Source: Sinorhizobium fredii USDA 257 | Lineage (GTDB): Bacteria > Pseudomonadota > Alphaproteobacteria > Rhizobiales > Rhizobiaceae | Reading direction: 5' to 3' | DNA: 64,000 bases | NCBI RefSeq assembly: GCF_000265205.3 | Contig: NC_018000.1 | Coordinates: forward strand, 4,464,001 to 4,528,000 | Shown: positions 26,944 to 35,597 of the stretch, piece by piece | Numbering within the stretch: the first letter of the stretch is position 1 | Layout of the letters: each line of letters starts with the position of its first letter | Notes under the pieces: generated by a model | What the model saw: the letters and a program-made list of their open reading frames with translations, nothing else | Told to the model about the DNA's origin: nothing | The model's database searches: none | Made by a program: the position numbers and the translations under genes

Positions 26944-27955
26944 ACGCCGTCGCTCAACCCAACACCGGCTCCACGCCTGTAAGCACAACCCAACACGAAT
27001 GATAGCAGCCGTGCGTCTGCTGCCGTCGTGCTCTCTTTTGTCGGATCTGAACAGCGCACCTCTAAGCTTTCCATATAGGCTCTTGCTTCCGCCGGACTCA
27101 TGCATCCAGGCCTCGGGGCAAGCAGGGTATGTCTCTCGGCTTTGCCCGCGACCTCACTCCGACAATCCGGAGCGGCCGGCGATGCCGTCACGCTCGCATG
27201 CCATGCCGTTGTCGGCGTTGCATCGTGCGAGCATGGGGTCGACGCGTCGTGCCTCCGAGCCCCTTGCGGGTTCAGATCGACGCGAAGGCGCATCGCCGGC
27301 CGCATACAGCGCCGCGGCGTCGTGAGACGCGCAGGCCGCCGTAAGCCATGAAAGGAGAAACTGCAAAAGCCGCCGGTGATCATCGGGGCCTCGCTTAATC
27401 AGAGCTGTCTGTGCGGAAACCGGAGCAGCCGACTTGAGGACAAAATTCCTATCGTTGGTTTATGGAATACTCCACCTGCCCTCATCACGCAAGCGCCGCG
27501 CATAGACTGGAAGGTCAAATTCCCGTTTAGCCACAGATTTGTGCGAGCGGTCTGCACGGCGGAACCCATCACGTCTGTGGAAACTGTTATACAAACGTAT
27601 ATTATAAACTTCTTGCATAATACATTAGGCTCTGTTTCAATCCTCAAAGGGTTGATGCAGAAGGGCTGGGCCTAGATCTTTTGAAGGATGCTTTAAACCG
27701 GATAATACCACCCGATAGCCCGGCATTGCACAATTTGCGGATGCTGGGCTCATGCTCGCGCCGGGCGCGCCGTATTATGATCTGAGTGCCGGCAGTCAGC
27801 ACCATTTAAGCTGACGGCCTTATTTAAACAGACTGCCAAAAACGCGGTGCGAACCGCATCTATTTTAGAACCTAAACATATTACCCGCGTCCCGGCCGCG
27901 CCGGGAACCAGAAAGGCCCCCACGCATTGCCTTCGCGGGAGAAGGAGTTGATCAC
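26944..27955. other. Gene-poor stretch
   Basis: About 1 kb without a supportable gene. Open frames here are short, lack ribosome sites and resemble no protein. From about 27.4 kb the sequence becomes clearly richer in A+T (TATATTATAAAC-like segments near 27,600) than the surrounding DNA, suggesting decayed or foreign DNA. Confidence 0.5.
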
Positions 27956-28150
27956 ATGCGCAATCATTGGATCTATGTCGCCATCGGATTTGTCGCCGGC
28001 GCTGCATTGTTTCTCTCCACCGCCTGGCAGCGCACGCCGCCGGTCCAGGAAGTCACCCTCAAGCTCGAAAAAACCAGCCGCCTGCAAGCCCCCTCCATCC
28101 AGACCTCGTTCGTAATGGAGCGCTTCGGCCCTGCCAAGGCGATAGAATAG
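27956..28150 (+). CDS. Small single-span membrane protein
   Basis: 64 residues with a strong ribosome site (GAGAAGGAG, 9 nt upstream). One membrane segment (WIYVAIGFVAGAALFLSTAW) is followed by a short basic tail. It probably sits in the inner membrane with its tail in the periplasm. No family recognised. Neighbouring small genes face the same way. Confidence 0.6.
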   Translation: MRNHWIYVAIGFVAGAALFLSTAWQRTPPVQEVTLKLEKTSRLQAPSIQTSFVMERFGPAKAIE

Positions 28151-28256
28151 CAACTCGACAGCTCCCTCGACCTCTCACCCCTTGCCTTTCGTCAGCGGAT
28201 GAGCAAGGTACTCGCGCCGAGCCATTCGGCCGACACGAGAAGCGAGGGAGTCTGCC

Positions 28257-28436
28257 TTGAATTCTGACAAGAAGGCCGCTGCGACGATAACGGTCGAAAA
28301 GCGGATGAATGGCCGCTGGGCCTTCGTGCTCACCTATCGCGGCGTGACCTACCCTGCCCAAGGCCAATTTGGCAGCCAGCTTCAGGCGCAAGCCGCGGCC
28401 CAGGCCGCGATGAAGCTGCTTGAGAAGCGGGGCTGA
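28257..28436 (+). CDS. 59-residue basic protein, TTG start
   Basis: A TTG at 28257 has GAGGGAG 6 nt upstream and starts NSDKKAAATITVEKRMNGRW, then FVLTYRGVTYPAQGQF and an Ala/Gln/Lys helix ending EKRG. The pattern of three strands followed by an Ala-rich helix resembles a small RNA/DNA-binding fold, but no family is recognised. It lies 106 nt after the small membrane protein. Confidence 0.55.
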   Translation: MNSDKKAAATITVEKRMNGRWAFVLTYRGVTYPAQGQFGSQLQAQAAAQAAMKLLEKRG

Positions 28437-28469
28437 AACGATCCGGACCCGCCGGTTTGCCTTCCGTGG

Positions 28470-28874
28470 TCAGTCGTAGGGCGAGTTGCACTGACGGCGG
28501 CGGCCGTTGAACGGCTGATAGCTATTGTCGTCCAGGCGATACGAGGCATAGCGCTCGAGACACCAGCGCAGATGGGCATTCAAGTCGAGGCGAATCTCGC
28601 GGCGCGGCTCCAGCACGCGCGACCCGGGTCTCCCCGGCAGAGGCCCGCCAACCGTCGCCCCTGGGCCTACTCCGATGTCCGGCCTTCGTCCCTGGTAGCG
28701 CGAGCCATAACTCGGATACCGTGGCAGGATAAATTCCCGGTATTGTCGTTCGTTAAAAAGCTCATGCTTGGTCATGCCCCCGCAGGCGCCCCCGATGCAT
28801 GTCTGTGCCTCCGTCGGCACAGCACTCACCAGCGTGCTCGCAAGCGACAAAGCGATGATCGATGGTGTTTTCAC
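28470..28874 (-). CDS. BA14K-family secreted protein
   Basis: 134 residues. Signal peptide MKTPSIIALSLASTLVSAVPTEA. The C-terminal 35 residues (LRWCLERYASYRLDDNSYQPF, then GRRRQCNSPYD) have the two cysteines and the Tyr/Ser pattern of the BA14K family, a group of Rhizobiales exported proteins first described as immunoreactive in Brucella. The middle is Gly/Pro/Arg-rich. Function is not established. A second BA14K gene follows 200 nt upstream on the same strand. Confidence 0.85.
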   Translation of the reverse strand: MKTPSIIALSLASTLVSAVPTEAQTCIGGACGGMTKHELFNERQYREFILPRYPSYGSRYQGRRPDIGVGPGATVGGPLPGRPGSRVLEPRREIRLDLNAHLRWCLERYASYRLDDNSYQPFNGRRRQCNSPYD

Positions 28875-29077
28875 TGGCTCGCTATCTTCTCGCGCAACAG
28901 TGCTGCGCGTGTGTCTTTAAGAGATCGCGCGAAGCGCGTCGTCACTCATCTTAGCAGGGTATCAACCGCACTGCGCTTCAATTTCTCGCGCCAGTAGCAC
29001 CGAAAACGGCAGATCGCCTGCCCGCCTCTTTCCCGAGGCGGGCAACGACAATGGCGGGGACTTCGGCTACAGCTTGC

Positions 29078-29584
29078 TCACAGATAAGGTGAAACGCAGA
29101 GTCGACGCGGGCCGTAGTAGGGCTGATACGTGTTGTCGTATGCCCTATACGATCGATAGCGCGAATAGCACCACCGCGTATGGGCACTGCCCCCGGCATA
29201 GTACGCCGGTGGAGCATAGTATGGCCGGGGTGCGTAGTATCGGGGCTGTGCTAGCAGCCCGCCGATGATTGCGCCTGCCGCAAAACCGCCGAGGGCTGCA
29301 CCGAAATCGTCATCGCGATCGCGGTAGCGACGATGGCGGTAATACCCACCTCGGTTCCGATACGAGCCGTACCTCGGCCAGCGGTCGCGGTCCCGCCCGC
29401 GAAAACAGGGATATCGGCATCCGCGCCCTTTGAATTGTTCACCCCGTTCGTAGGAAAACTGCACCCGCTGAACATCGGCGGTCTCCGCCCTTATCGTGGG
29501 CATTGTGGGAAACGCCTCTGCGGGCGGCGGAACGCTGCTCATCGCCGTCGCCAGCGACAGGGCAATGATTGCTAGCCTTTTCAT
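29078..29584 (-). CDS. BA14K-family secreted protein with Gly/Tyr-rich segment
   Basis: 168 residues. Signal peptide [24 protein letters not shown], an Arg/Tyr-rich region ([20 protein letters not shown]), then a short hydrophobic glycine-rich segment ([18 protein letters not shown]) common in this family, and the C-terminal [18 protein letters not shown] with a Cys pair. It is a relative of the neighbouring BA14K gene. Both are usual host genes of Rhizobiales and here lie within the prophage span, indicating host DNA or cargo among the phage genes. Confidence 0.87.
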   Translation of the reverse strand: MKRLAIIALSLATAMSSVPPPAEAFPTMPTIRAETADVQRVQFSYERGEQFKGRGCRYPCFRGRDRDRWPRYGSYRNRGGYYRHRRYRDRDDDFGAALGGFAAGAIIGGLLAQPRYYAPRPYYAPPAYYAGGSAHTRWCYSRYRSYRAYDNTYQPYYGPRRLCVSPYL

Positions 29585-29756
29585 TGCCTACACCTTTCGT
29601 AGGATATTAATCCCTTCAAAAGAGAGAATGGCCGAATTCTGTTTTTGTGCCAGCACTTAGAGACTGATCACGAAGTATTGATCGCGTTAGGCCAAGCGCT
29701 TGGCCGGCTGGTTGCAGCTCACCCTCTGCCAGCCAAACTGTTATAGGATATTTTTC

Positions 29757-30377
29757 CTACCGGTGATTAAATGAATACTCTCTCTCACCGTAGTCGCGCA
29801 AGCCCTTATCGAAGACAAGAGCGTTCAAGCCACGCTTCAGCCACAGCAATTGTGCCTCGGGCATCATCCGCAAGCCCTCATAGTCCATGACGCAGACATT
29901 GAAGACCGTGGTCTTGACCTGCCGCCCCTCGTCGCATCCGAGCAACAGGCCTTCGAGCCGCATCATTCTTTCCGTCGCTCGGTTGATTTGATGGTGCCGT
30001 TCCCCGTTCGTCTCGGGGGGATGCCCGTGCACCCGATCGATCGCCTGGGCGCGTACGCTCGGAAAAGGAATGCCAGTAAGGTGATAGTATCGCGCCATCA
30101 CGGCCGCGTAGTCGTCGCCCGCCTCCCGCTGCGCTTCCGTGATCCGCCCATCCAGGAACAGGCGCCCAAGCGTATAGCCGGCAAAGTTGCTGCTCGTTGC
30201 TAGCCCGTGCATGCGCTTCCGCGCCGCGAGCGCCACGGCCATGACCTCCTTCTCGCTCTCGCGCTTCGACCAGTCCGGCTTGATCTTGCCGCAGGCGAAG
30301 CGCTCGGCATTCATTTTGCGCGGACGTCCGAGTTGGGCTTTGCGCTTTGCGCGGAGCTTCTGGGCTTTGCTCATCAT
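29757..30377 (-). CDS. Phage early-region protein of unknown function
   Basis: 206 residues from the ATG at 30377 (AAAGGATAAAC upstream). It begins with a basic stretch (KAQKLRAKRKAQLGRPRKMN), an AT-hook-like GRPRK, then helical regions (DDYAAVMARYYHLTG; RMMRLEGLLLGCDE). It may bind DNA, but this is a guess from the basic start. It follows the DnaA-domain gene on the same strand and probably belongs to the early leftward operon. Confidence 0.6.
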   Translation of the reverse strand: MMSKAQKLRAKRKAQLGRPRKMNAERFACGKIKPDWSKRESEKEVMAVALAARKRMHGLATSSNFAGYTLGRLFLDGRITEAQREAGDDYAAVMARYYHLTGIPFPSVRAQAIDRVHGHPPETNGERHHQINRATERMMRLEGLLLGCDEGRQVKTTVFNVCVMDYEGLRMMPEAQLLWLKRGLNALVFDKGLRDYGEREYSFNHR

Positions 30378-30512
30378 GTTTATCCTTTCGACAATGGAGG
30401 GAGAAAAATGGCAGCGGTTTTCCGCCTCTGCCGGCTCGCGCCGTCGCGCGGCCGGCGAGGCATCAGCTTGCGCCGTGGTTGGCAGAACGAAACTGTCCTG
30501 AGCGGACGCGCG

Positions 30513-31013
30513 TTAAGGCACCCGGCCTTTCACCGCGGCAAGTACGGTCGTGTGATCGCGGTGGAAAATGCGACCGATCCGAGGCAGCGATAGATCCCTT
30601 CGTTTCTCGTAGACCGCGCGCATACAAGCGTGCCGGGGCTCGACCAGCCGACGATCGCGCCGGACGCTGATGACGTCCGCCCAGGTCACCCCCGGAAAGT
30701 CCACAAGCACGGCGGCCACGATCTCCTCGATCGTGGCTCGGTCGTCCTCCGGCTCCTCGTCGCCTCCCTCCGCTCGCCGACCGGAAAGCAGCGTTTGCGC
30801 CTGCGCGAGCAACCGCGCCTCCGCATCGGCCAGGTCGTCCTCAAGTGCAACGATCCGGCGTGTTTTTGCGACATTCTCCGCGGCGAGTTCAGCTACTTGC
30901 GCCTCGAGTTCGGCAATTGCCGCCGATCGGCCTGCCTCTCTCATCGCGCCGACCAGCCGCTCGCGAACGTCACGATAGTGCCGATGTTGCCTTGCGAGTT
31001 GCGAATTCGTCAT
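30513..31013 (-). CDS. Phage protein with a C-terminal DnaA domain IV-like DNA-binding module
   Basis: 166 residues from the ATG at 31013, overlapping the upstream stop by 4 nt. An N-terminal coiled coil (IAELEAQVAELAAENVAKTRRIVALEDDLADAEARLL) is followed by about 65 residues ending RHACMRAVYEKRRDLSLPRIGRIFHRDHTTVLAAVKG. The HRDHTTVL motif is the DnaA-box recognition helix of domain IV. There is no AAA+ domain. It might occupy DnaA boxes at a phage or host origin, or act as a regulator. It lies next to the repressor region. Confidence 0.75.
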   Translation of the reverse strand: MTNSQLARQHRHYRDVRERLVGAMREAGRSAAIAELEAQVAELAAENVAKTRRIVALEDDLADAEARLLAQAQTLLSGRRAEGGDEEPEDDRATIEEIVAAVLVDFPGVTWADVISVRRDRRLVEPRHACMRAVYEKRRDLSLPRIGRIFHRDHTTVLAAVKGRVP

Positions 31014-31234
31014 ACATCCCTCCCCGCTGCAGTCCCGAGCGCCGCTTGACGTTCCTCCCCGCTCCGATCCCCGGCCTCCGCAGAAACACGCGGCCACTTC
31101 AAGAGCATACGTAGGAACCAAGTCCCGCAGGGCCAGACTCGGTCGCTCCTTCTACGCTCCCATTCAGCCCGTTGCTCGATCGCACGTTGGGCGATTGCGT
31201 CCTTTCCTTCGGAGATCGGATATGGATGGTTCAT
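31010..31234 (-). CDS. Small early protein divergent from the repressor
   Basis: 74 residues from the ATG at 31234 (MNHPYPISEGKDAIAQRAIEQ). It is the first leftward gene facing the repressor and starts about 100 nt from it, the place of Cro or an early gene in lambdoid phages. No HTH motif is visible: it is a charged helical protein rich in Arg/Trp. Its stop overlaps the DnaA-domain gene start, so they are co-translated. Confidence 0.55.
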   Translation of the reverse strand: MNHPYPISEGKDAIAQRAIEQRAEWERRRSDRVWPCGTWFLRMLLKWPRVSAEAGDRSGEERQAALGTAAGRDV

Positions 31235-31278
31235 AGGCGCTCGTCTCCCTTGCTGACTCACCCATAAATGCCATCATG

Positions 31279-31330
31279 CATGTTGCAATGTCAACATGAT
31301 TGATGTTATGCGTGTTGCTATGTTCCATGT
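31279..31330. promoter_or_regulatory. Operator-like palindromes between divergent early gene and repressor
   Basis: A 20-bp palindrome with 7-bp arms (CATGTTG / CAACATG) around CAATGT at 31279-31298, and a related, weaker copy at 31311-31330 (arms CGTGTTG / TCCATGT). They are 32 bp apart start to start, about three helical turns, as expected for cooperative repressor binding. They cover the probable promoter of the CI gene and the divergent early gene. Confidence 0.6.
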
Positions 31331-31331
31331 T

Positions 31332-32021
31332 ATGAATGAAAAAGCTGAACGACTGCGGCGGGCGCGCATCAAGGCGGGATACCGCTTTGCCTCCGATGCG
31401 GCGAACGCCCTTGGCATCGTCGCCTCGACCTATCGCGCCCACGAGAATGGCCAGAACGAATTTGAGTTTGCCGAGGCCAAGATCTACGCGCGCAAGTTTA
31501 ATGTCGATCCTGTTTGGCTCATGGGTGACGCAGCGGGCGCAGAGATCAGCGCTCCGATCCCAGTCCCCGAGCCGGGAGTGGTCGACCCACCGAACGCTGG
31601 CCCTCCCACCAAGGTGGTCGGACGGGGGAAGAAAATCCCTGTCTTCGGCCAAGCCGTCGGCGGTGTAGATGGTGAGTTTCTGATGAATGGTACTGTGTTG
31701 TATGAAGTCCTGGCGCCGCCCATTCTCTCGGAAATTACTGGCGCTTACGCGGTGTCAATATCTGGGGATTCCATGTATCCGCGATACGAGGACGGCGAAG
31801 TTTGCTTCGTCGACCCCGAACGCCGCGTGAGGAAGGGCGACTATGTGATCGCGCAGATCCGCTTGGAAGAGGGCGGCGCCCTGCTCGCCTACGTGAAGAA
31901 ATTCGTCCGGCACAACAGTTCCGAACTGGTGCTTGAGCAGTTCAATCCCCAGAAAGAATTGCGCTTCGAGGCGCACACAGTACACTCCGTCCACTACATC
32001 GCTCTAGCCGGCAACGCCTGA
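31332..32021 (+). CDS. CI/LexA-type phage repressor with S24 peptidase domain
   Basis: 229 residues from the ATG at 31332; an ATG 36 nt upstream overlaps the operator palindrome, so the later one is preferred. An N-terminal HTH (about 1-60, FASDAANALGIVASTYRAHENGQNE) is followed by a linker and the LexA-like C-terminal domain: AVSISGDSMYPRYEDGEV with the catalytic Ser, then LLAYVKKFV with the catalytic Lys. It should bind the flanking palindromes and be cleaved during the SOS response. No clear ribosome site precedes the ATG, so the message may be leaderless, as for lambda cI. Confidence 0.88.
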   Translation: MNEKAERLRRARIKAGYRFASDAANALGIVASTYRAHENGQNEFEFAEAKIYARKFNVDPVWLMGDAAGAEISAPIPVPEPGVVDPPNAGPPTKVVGRGKKIPVFGQAVGGVDGEFLMNGTVLYEVLAPPILSEITGAYAVSISGDSMYPRYEDGEVCFVDPERRVRKGDYVIAQIRLEEGGALLAYVKKFVRHNSSELVLEQFNPQKELRFEAHTVHSVHYIALAGNA

Positions 32022-32126
32022 AGACCTCGTCAGGAGGTACCACATCCCAAAGAACATCTTGGGCATGCCCTGCCATTGCCTGCCGTTTCGAAACCGGAGC
32101 ACACGACTCCTTCCGTGATACACGCA

Positions 32127-32165
32127 TCAACACGATTCGTGTTGACACTAAACATGTTGAGTGTC
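32127..32165. promoter_or_regulatory. Second operator-like palindrome cluster right of the repressor
   Basis: A 19-bp near-perfect palindrome (TCAACACGA / TCGTGTTGA) at 32127-32145 overlaps another one (GACACT ... GAGTGTC, 32144-32165); the CAACA/TGTTG arms match those left of the repressor. They lie between the repressor and the rightward early genes, where the second lambda-like operator would be. TGTTG-type repeats continue to about 32172. Confidence 0.55.
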
Positions 32166-32237
32166 ATGTTGTAGGGGCGACACACACCGCAGCCGCGGCG
32201 GGGACGCTGCCGGCTTGAGAAAACGAGGGACCCACGG

Positions 32238-32564
32238 ATGTCCATACCAGTCATAAAATCCAATCTACACGGTCACGTGGAAGAACTCTTCTCGGCCGAT
32301 CTCCTGTTATCGAGCGACGCTGAAAACCAGACGGCGCTGAAGACATTTCTCTCCTCCACCTACTCCAGTCTCGCCTCGCTGGCTTGGCATCTCGGCGCCG
32401 ACGGTGACGTTTTTCAGCGCGAAGCCGTACCCGCGTCCGAAATCACCGACGATGCCTACTTCGAAAGAAATCTCGAGCACGAGTTTGCTGGCGCGCGAGA
32501 CGATCAATCGCAGAATTCCCACGGAACACACAACCATCGCCAGCAGTTCGGGGGATCCTTGTGA
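32238..32564 (+). CDS. Early phage protein of unknown function
   Basis: 108 residues, starting SIPVIKSNLHGHVEELFSADLLL. It has a helical N-terminal part and an acidic, Asp/Glu-rich, His/Gln-rich C-terminus. It is the first gene to the right of the second operator cluster and overlaps the next gene by 4 nt. No family recognised; possibly an early lytic-development protein. Confidence 0.55.
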   Translation: MSIPVIKSNLHGHVEELFSADLLLSSDAENQTALKTFLSSTYSSLASLAWHLGADGDVFQREAVPASEITDDAYFERNLEHEFAGARDDQSQNSHGTHNHRQQFGGSL

Positions 32565-32827
32565 TGCGCGCCGAGACCTATGCCGTCGTCAATCTCGCTG
32601 CCTTGAACCTCATCGAGGCGGTAAGCGCCGCCTATTATGTCACGGAGGAGGAAGTTGCGGCCCGCCACGAGTTCCGTGCTCACGAGATGCTGAAGAAAAT
32701 CGCGGCATCATTGGGTTACCAAGTGGCCACGGTTGTCTCCAGCGGGAAACCCGGAGAAGATCCGGATGGCAGCCCTCCCTCTACCCATCGTGGCTTGAGG
32801 CTCGTGTCCAACGCATGCGTCGAATGA
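32561..32827 (+). CDS. Early phage protein of unknown function
   Basis: 88 residues, mostly helical (LNLIEAVSAAYYVTEEEVAARHEFRAHEMLKKIAASLGY). Its start overlaps the previous stop (ATGA). It is in the rightward early operon under the repressor's control. No family recognised. Confidence 0.55.
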   Translation: MMRAETYAVVNLAALNLIEAVSAAYYVTEEEVAARHEFRAHEMLKKIAASLGYQVATVVSSGKPGEDPDGSPPSTHRGLRLVSNACVE

Positions 32828-32872
32828 CTGGTATACAGTTATCCGACCTCCAAATTCGCGGCTGGAGCAAAT

Positions 32873-33367
32873 ATGACCGGCGCAGTCTCGGAAAGATCTT
32901 ACGAACCTCTGGGCCCGGGGGACCTTCGAATGATCGCCTCTGTCGCTATGCGCAGCCTTCGCGCTGTTTTTGATCGCGCACCAGTGGCCGGCCTTTATCG
33001 CAAGCGTCTGCTCCTGCTGGCCCTCGCCCAAGGGAGCGCGCTCCACTATCTCAATGGAAAAAACGGCATAAAGGACGTCGACGTTTGGGCGTTCTTCGAG
33101 GCCGGTCCTGCAAAGCCGTTTCCGCATCGGAAACGATGGTGCACCGACCTCGGTCCGTCACGTTTCGGCAAGCATCCCGACGATGCCGGTTATTCCGGCC
33201 GCCGCCTCGATCTCATGGGGCGATCGATCGATGTGGTCAGCGGCGAAAACCCCGAGGACGCTGTGCGGCGATGGTTGGCTTCCGATGCGAAATCGGCCGT
33301 CGCTCTACGGCAGAAGCCGGTATTCTGCCTGTTTCCAGAGTGTTCCTTCGGCAAACGGATCAACTGA
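32873..33367 (+). CDS. Nucleotidyltransferase-like protein at the prophage right end
   Basis: 164 residues. LLALAQGSALHYLNGKNGIKDVDVWAFF resembles the GS/A...DVD block of minimal nucleotidyltransferase folds, with Asp residues two apart as for the catalytic pair, and is followed by GYSGRRLDLMGRSIDVV, which could supply a third acidic residue. This is inference from the pattern only. It is the last phage-side gene before host-like sequence and has no known partner. Confidence 0.55.
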   Translation: MTGAVSERSYEPLGPGDLRMIASVAMRSLRAVFDRAPVAGLYRKRLLLLALAQGSALHYLNGKNGIKDVDVWAFFEAGPAKPFPHRKRWCTDLGPSRFGKHPDDAGYSGRRLDLMGRSIDVVSGENPEDAVRRWLASDAKSAVALRQKPVFCLFPECSFGKRIN

Positions 33368-33469
33368 TCCCTACAAGGAATTGCGGTTGTCGTCGAATTG
33401 ATTCGATTTCAAGAAACATGCGTCGGTGTAACACCTGTACCCGCACTCTTTCGCGGGAGCCTGTGCCAC

Positions 33470-34219
33470 TCAGTCGTCATCGGGAGGGCACGGCCATTTG
33501 GACGGCGCCGTAAGGCCAGCGGGAAGTTTCGTTGCAGCATCGCCGCAAGCGAGATCGACTTGGTCCTGAGTAAGACCCTTCGCAGCCGAAAGGTCCAGCC
33601 CCTCGATCCTCGTCAGGAACAGGAAGGCCCGGTCGAAGTCGAGTGGCCCTTCGAAAAGGGCGCCGCTCAAGTTGGCGCGCGAGAGATTGGCCACGGAAAA
33701 ACGCGTTCCAGTCAAAACGGCCTTGCCGAAATTGGCGCGGCCGAGTTCGGCCTTTTCGAAGTCGGCCCCCGTCAGCCGCGCGCCGGTGAAATCGGCGCGC
33801 TGCAGCTCGGAACTGACGAATAACGCACCCTCGGCGGAAATACCGGAGAAGTCGCCACGATAGGCCTCGACCCTGGAGAAGTTCGCTTTGTCAGCCTTGG
33901 CGCCGGCGAGCGAGGCGCGCACCAACGTGGCCTTCTCCAGATTTGCCGCAGTAAGCTCGGCACCACTCAGGTCCGTGGAGGCAAAATCCGTATCGACCAG
34001 ATGGCTGCCTTTCAGATCGCTCCCACCGAGCATCAATTGCCTCTTGTTGCACTCCCGCCAGTCCGCCCCCGGTCCCGGCAAGCTCTTGCAATCCGCCGCT
34101 GCCGCGCTGCAGGCAAAGCTCGAGGCGATAGCGACAAGACATACAGCCATGGCGCGCCGTTTAAAGCCCTTGCTTAAAGCCGCTCCGTGCTCGGCCAATG
34201 TTGGTGCCCACAAGGCCAT
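33470..34219 (-). CDS. Secreted pentapeptide-repeat protein
   Basis: 249 residues. Signal-like segment KRRAMAVCLVAIASSFACSAAAA; a closer ATG lies at 34150, so the start is uncertain. The middle is a run of A(D/N)LxX repeats (SDLKGSHLVDTDFASTDLSGAELTAANLEKATLVRASLAGAK ... ANLSRANLSGALF), forming a right-handed quadrilateral helix. Such proteins are often DNA mimics; in the periplasm their role is unknown. The C-terminus has two Cys residues (VDLACGDAAT, KWPCPPDDD). This marks the return of host-like sequence. Confidence 0.85.
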   Translation of the reverse strand: MALWAPTLAEHGAALSKGFKRRAMAVCLVAIASSFACSAAAADCKSLPGPGADWRECNKRQLMLGGSDLKGSHLVDTDFASTDLSGAELTAANLEKATLVRASLAGAKADKANFSRVEAYRGDFSGISAEGALFVSSELQRADFTGARLTGADFEKAELGRANFGKAVLTGTRFSVANLSRANLSGALFEGPLDFDRAFLFLTRIEGLDLSAAKGLTQDQVDLACGDAATKLPAGLTAPSKWPCPPDDD

Positions 34220-34388
34220 GTCAGTCCGCCCCCGAGAGGAATGTCCATTTTATTATCCAACGCGCCGGGACGAAAGCCGGCGGTCGCTTCGAATATCTTC
34301 TCCGCCGAGCGCTGTCTTCCTACGAAGGAAAATATGACAAGCCAGCGTCTCGACGGGTTGGCAGCACCGTCCGGCCTTTGCCGCTTCC

Positions 34389-35393
34389 CTATTCCTCAAC
34401 CGCCTGTATCGCGGAGACCTGCCAGTCGCCGCCTGCCTTGCGCACAAAGGTCCACAATTCCACGGCTTCGGTCGGACGTTCGGCATCGCCACTGACCACT
34501 CGGCCGGTCGCGCGGTCGAGCATCACGTCGATGCTTTCGTAGCGCATTGCGACCGTTGCGTAATCGGTGCCGCTCTCGTTCCAGGCCTCGGCGACATCGC
34601 CTTGGACAAGGTGAACGTCGCGGACTTCGTTCCTGATGCCCTTCGTCGCGTTCTCGCCGAGCTCTTCGGCGAGATAGGACATGGCCTCCGGCGTCGTCAG
34701 CCGCCGCAAGGCCGCGTAATCTTCGGCCGCATAGGCTCCCTGCAACTCCTTCAACATCGCTTCAAACCGGTCGCGGTCGCGTTGCTCGATTCCGATCTCG
34801 TCCGTCCGTCCACCCCCGGCGGCCGCAGACGCTGTTGCTGAGGCAGCGGCGGCGCTCGCGCCGAGCCCCTCACCGATCCGCGGCATGCGGAAGGATGCAG
34901 GCGCGGTTGCGGATGCGGAAGACTGCGCCGACGGAGATGGCGTCGAATAGGCAGGGCGTTGGCCGCGGCCAAAGAACCGCATCGCCAAGGAAACGACCAG
35001 GAAGATCAGGCCAAGCTGCAGCAGCAAACCAAGGAAACCGATGCCACCTCCAAAACCGTGGCCGAGCAGCATGCCGAACAGTCCGCCCATGAGCAGGCCG
35101 CCCAGCATCGACCCGCCGAAACTGTTGAAGAAGCCGGGACGGTTTGCCGTCCGGTTCTGCGTCGTCGGGTTGGTCGCGTTCGGTGCATTCTGCCGTGGCG
35201 TCATGGTCCGCTCGATCGGCGCGGCCGGGGTCGGCGCGGTGCGCGTTACAGGCGCCGTAGAAAAGGTCCGGCTGCCACGCGAGCCGAAGCCGCCGCCCGC
35301 CCGCCGTGCCTCGGCAGCATCAACCACCGTTAACATGACAACAAGGCCAACCGCCATTACCGACAGAACCCGTCCAAAACCGTGCATTTCCAT
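34389..35393 (-). CDS. Tim44-domain membrane protein
   Basis: 334 residues. Signal/anchor at the start, then a Gly-rich segment, two membrane spans (about 90-135, MLGGLLMGGLFGMLLG and GFLGLLLQLGLIFLVVSLAM), then a Tim44-like domain (about 190-334: DRFEAMLKELQGAYAAEDYAALRRLTTPEAMSYLAEEL, YATVAMRYESIDVMLDRATGRVVSG, ELWTFVRKAGGDWQVSAIQ). The Tim44 fold is a nuclear-transport-factor-like pocket; in bacteria the role is unclear. It is a common alphaproteobacterial host gene. Confidence 0.87.
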   Translation of the reverse strand: MEMHGFGRVLSVMAVGLVVMLTVVDAAEARRAGGGFGSRGSRTFSTAPVTRTAPTPAAPIERTMTPRQNAPNATNPTTQNRTANRPGFFNSFGGSMLGGLLMGGLFGMLLGHGFGGGIGFLGLLLQLGLIFLVVSLAMRFFGRGQRPAYSTPSPSAQSSASATAPASFRMPRIGEGLGASAAAASATASAAAGGGRTDEIGIEQRDRDRFEAMLKELQGAYAAEDYAALRRLTTPEAMSYLAEELGENATKGIRNEVRDVHLVQGDVAEAWNESGTDYATVAMRYESIDVMLDRATGRVVSGDAERPTEAVELWTFVRKAGGDWQVSAIQAVEE

Positions 35394-35597
35394 CTCTTCT
35401 CTTTTTTACTTCCCGCCGCCCGCGCGCGGCCACGCAAGGCGCATATAGAGTTTATGTCGCGGGAGTTTAAGGGTTTGGGCCGAATTATAAGGAGCCCCAG
35501 CGTGCAATGCTGAAGCACTCCCCGGATGTCGCTCGAATTCCCTGAAGTCCTACTGCATGTTTCCTTAAATCGTAGCCGATTCCTGCCAATCGCTGCG

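Larger units (their letters stand above)
8239..33367 (-). mobile_element. Defective podovirus-like prophage (approximate limits)
   Basis: A run of phage genes in phage order: lysis cassette, tail fibre, S74 protein, tail/connector genes, SU10-type capsid, scaffold, portal, TerL, small-terminase candidate, DnaA-domain protein, CI repressor and early genes. Most are on the minus strand; the repressor side turns rightwards at 31.3 kb. No integrase, excisionase or flanking duplication could be found, the portal is frameshifted, and host-like genes interrupt the packaging module, so it is probably not inducible. The limits given are simply the outermost genes that look phage-like. Confidence 0.8.

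Noticed and set aside
26916..27383. A minus-strand frame of 155 codons, with a second open frame over the same DNA (27154-27366) starting with a signal-like segment
   Set aside because: No ribosome site, family or coding bias; two frames overlap and neither is convincing. Possibly decayed sequence.
27376..27675. A 99-codon plus-strand frame in the AT-rich gap
   Set aside because: No ribosome site or similarity; the composition is mixed.
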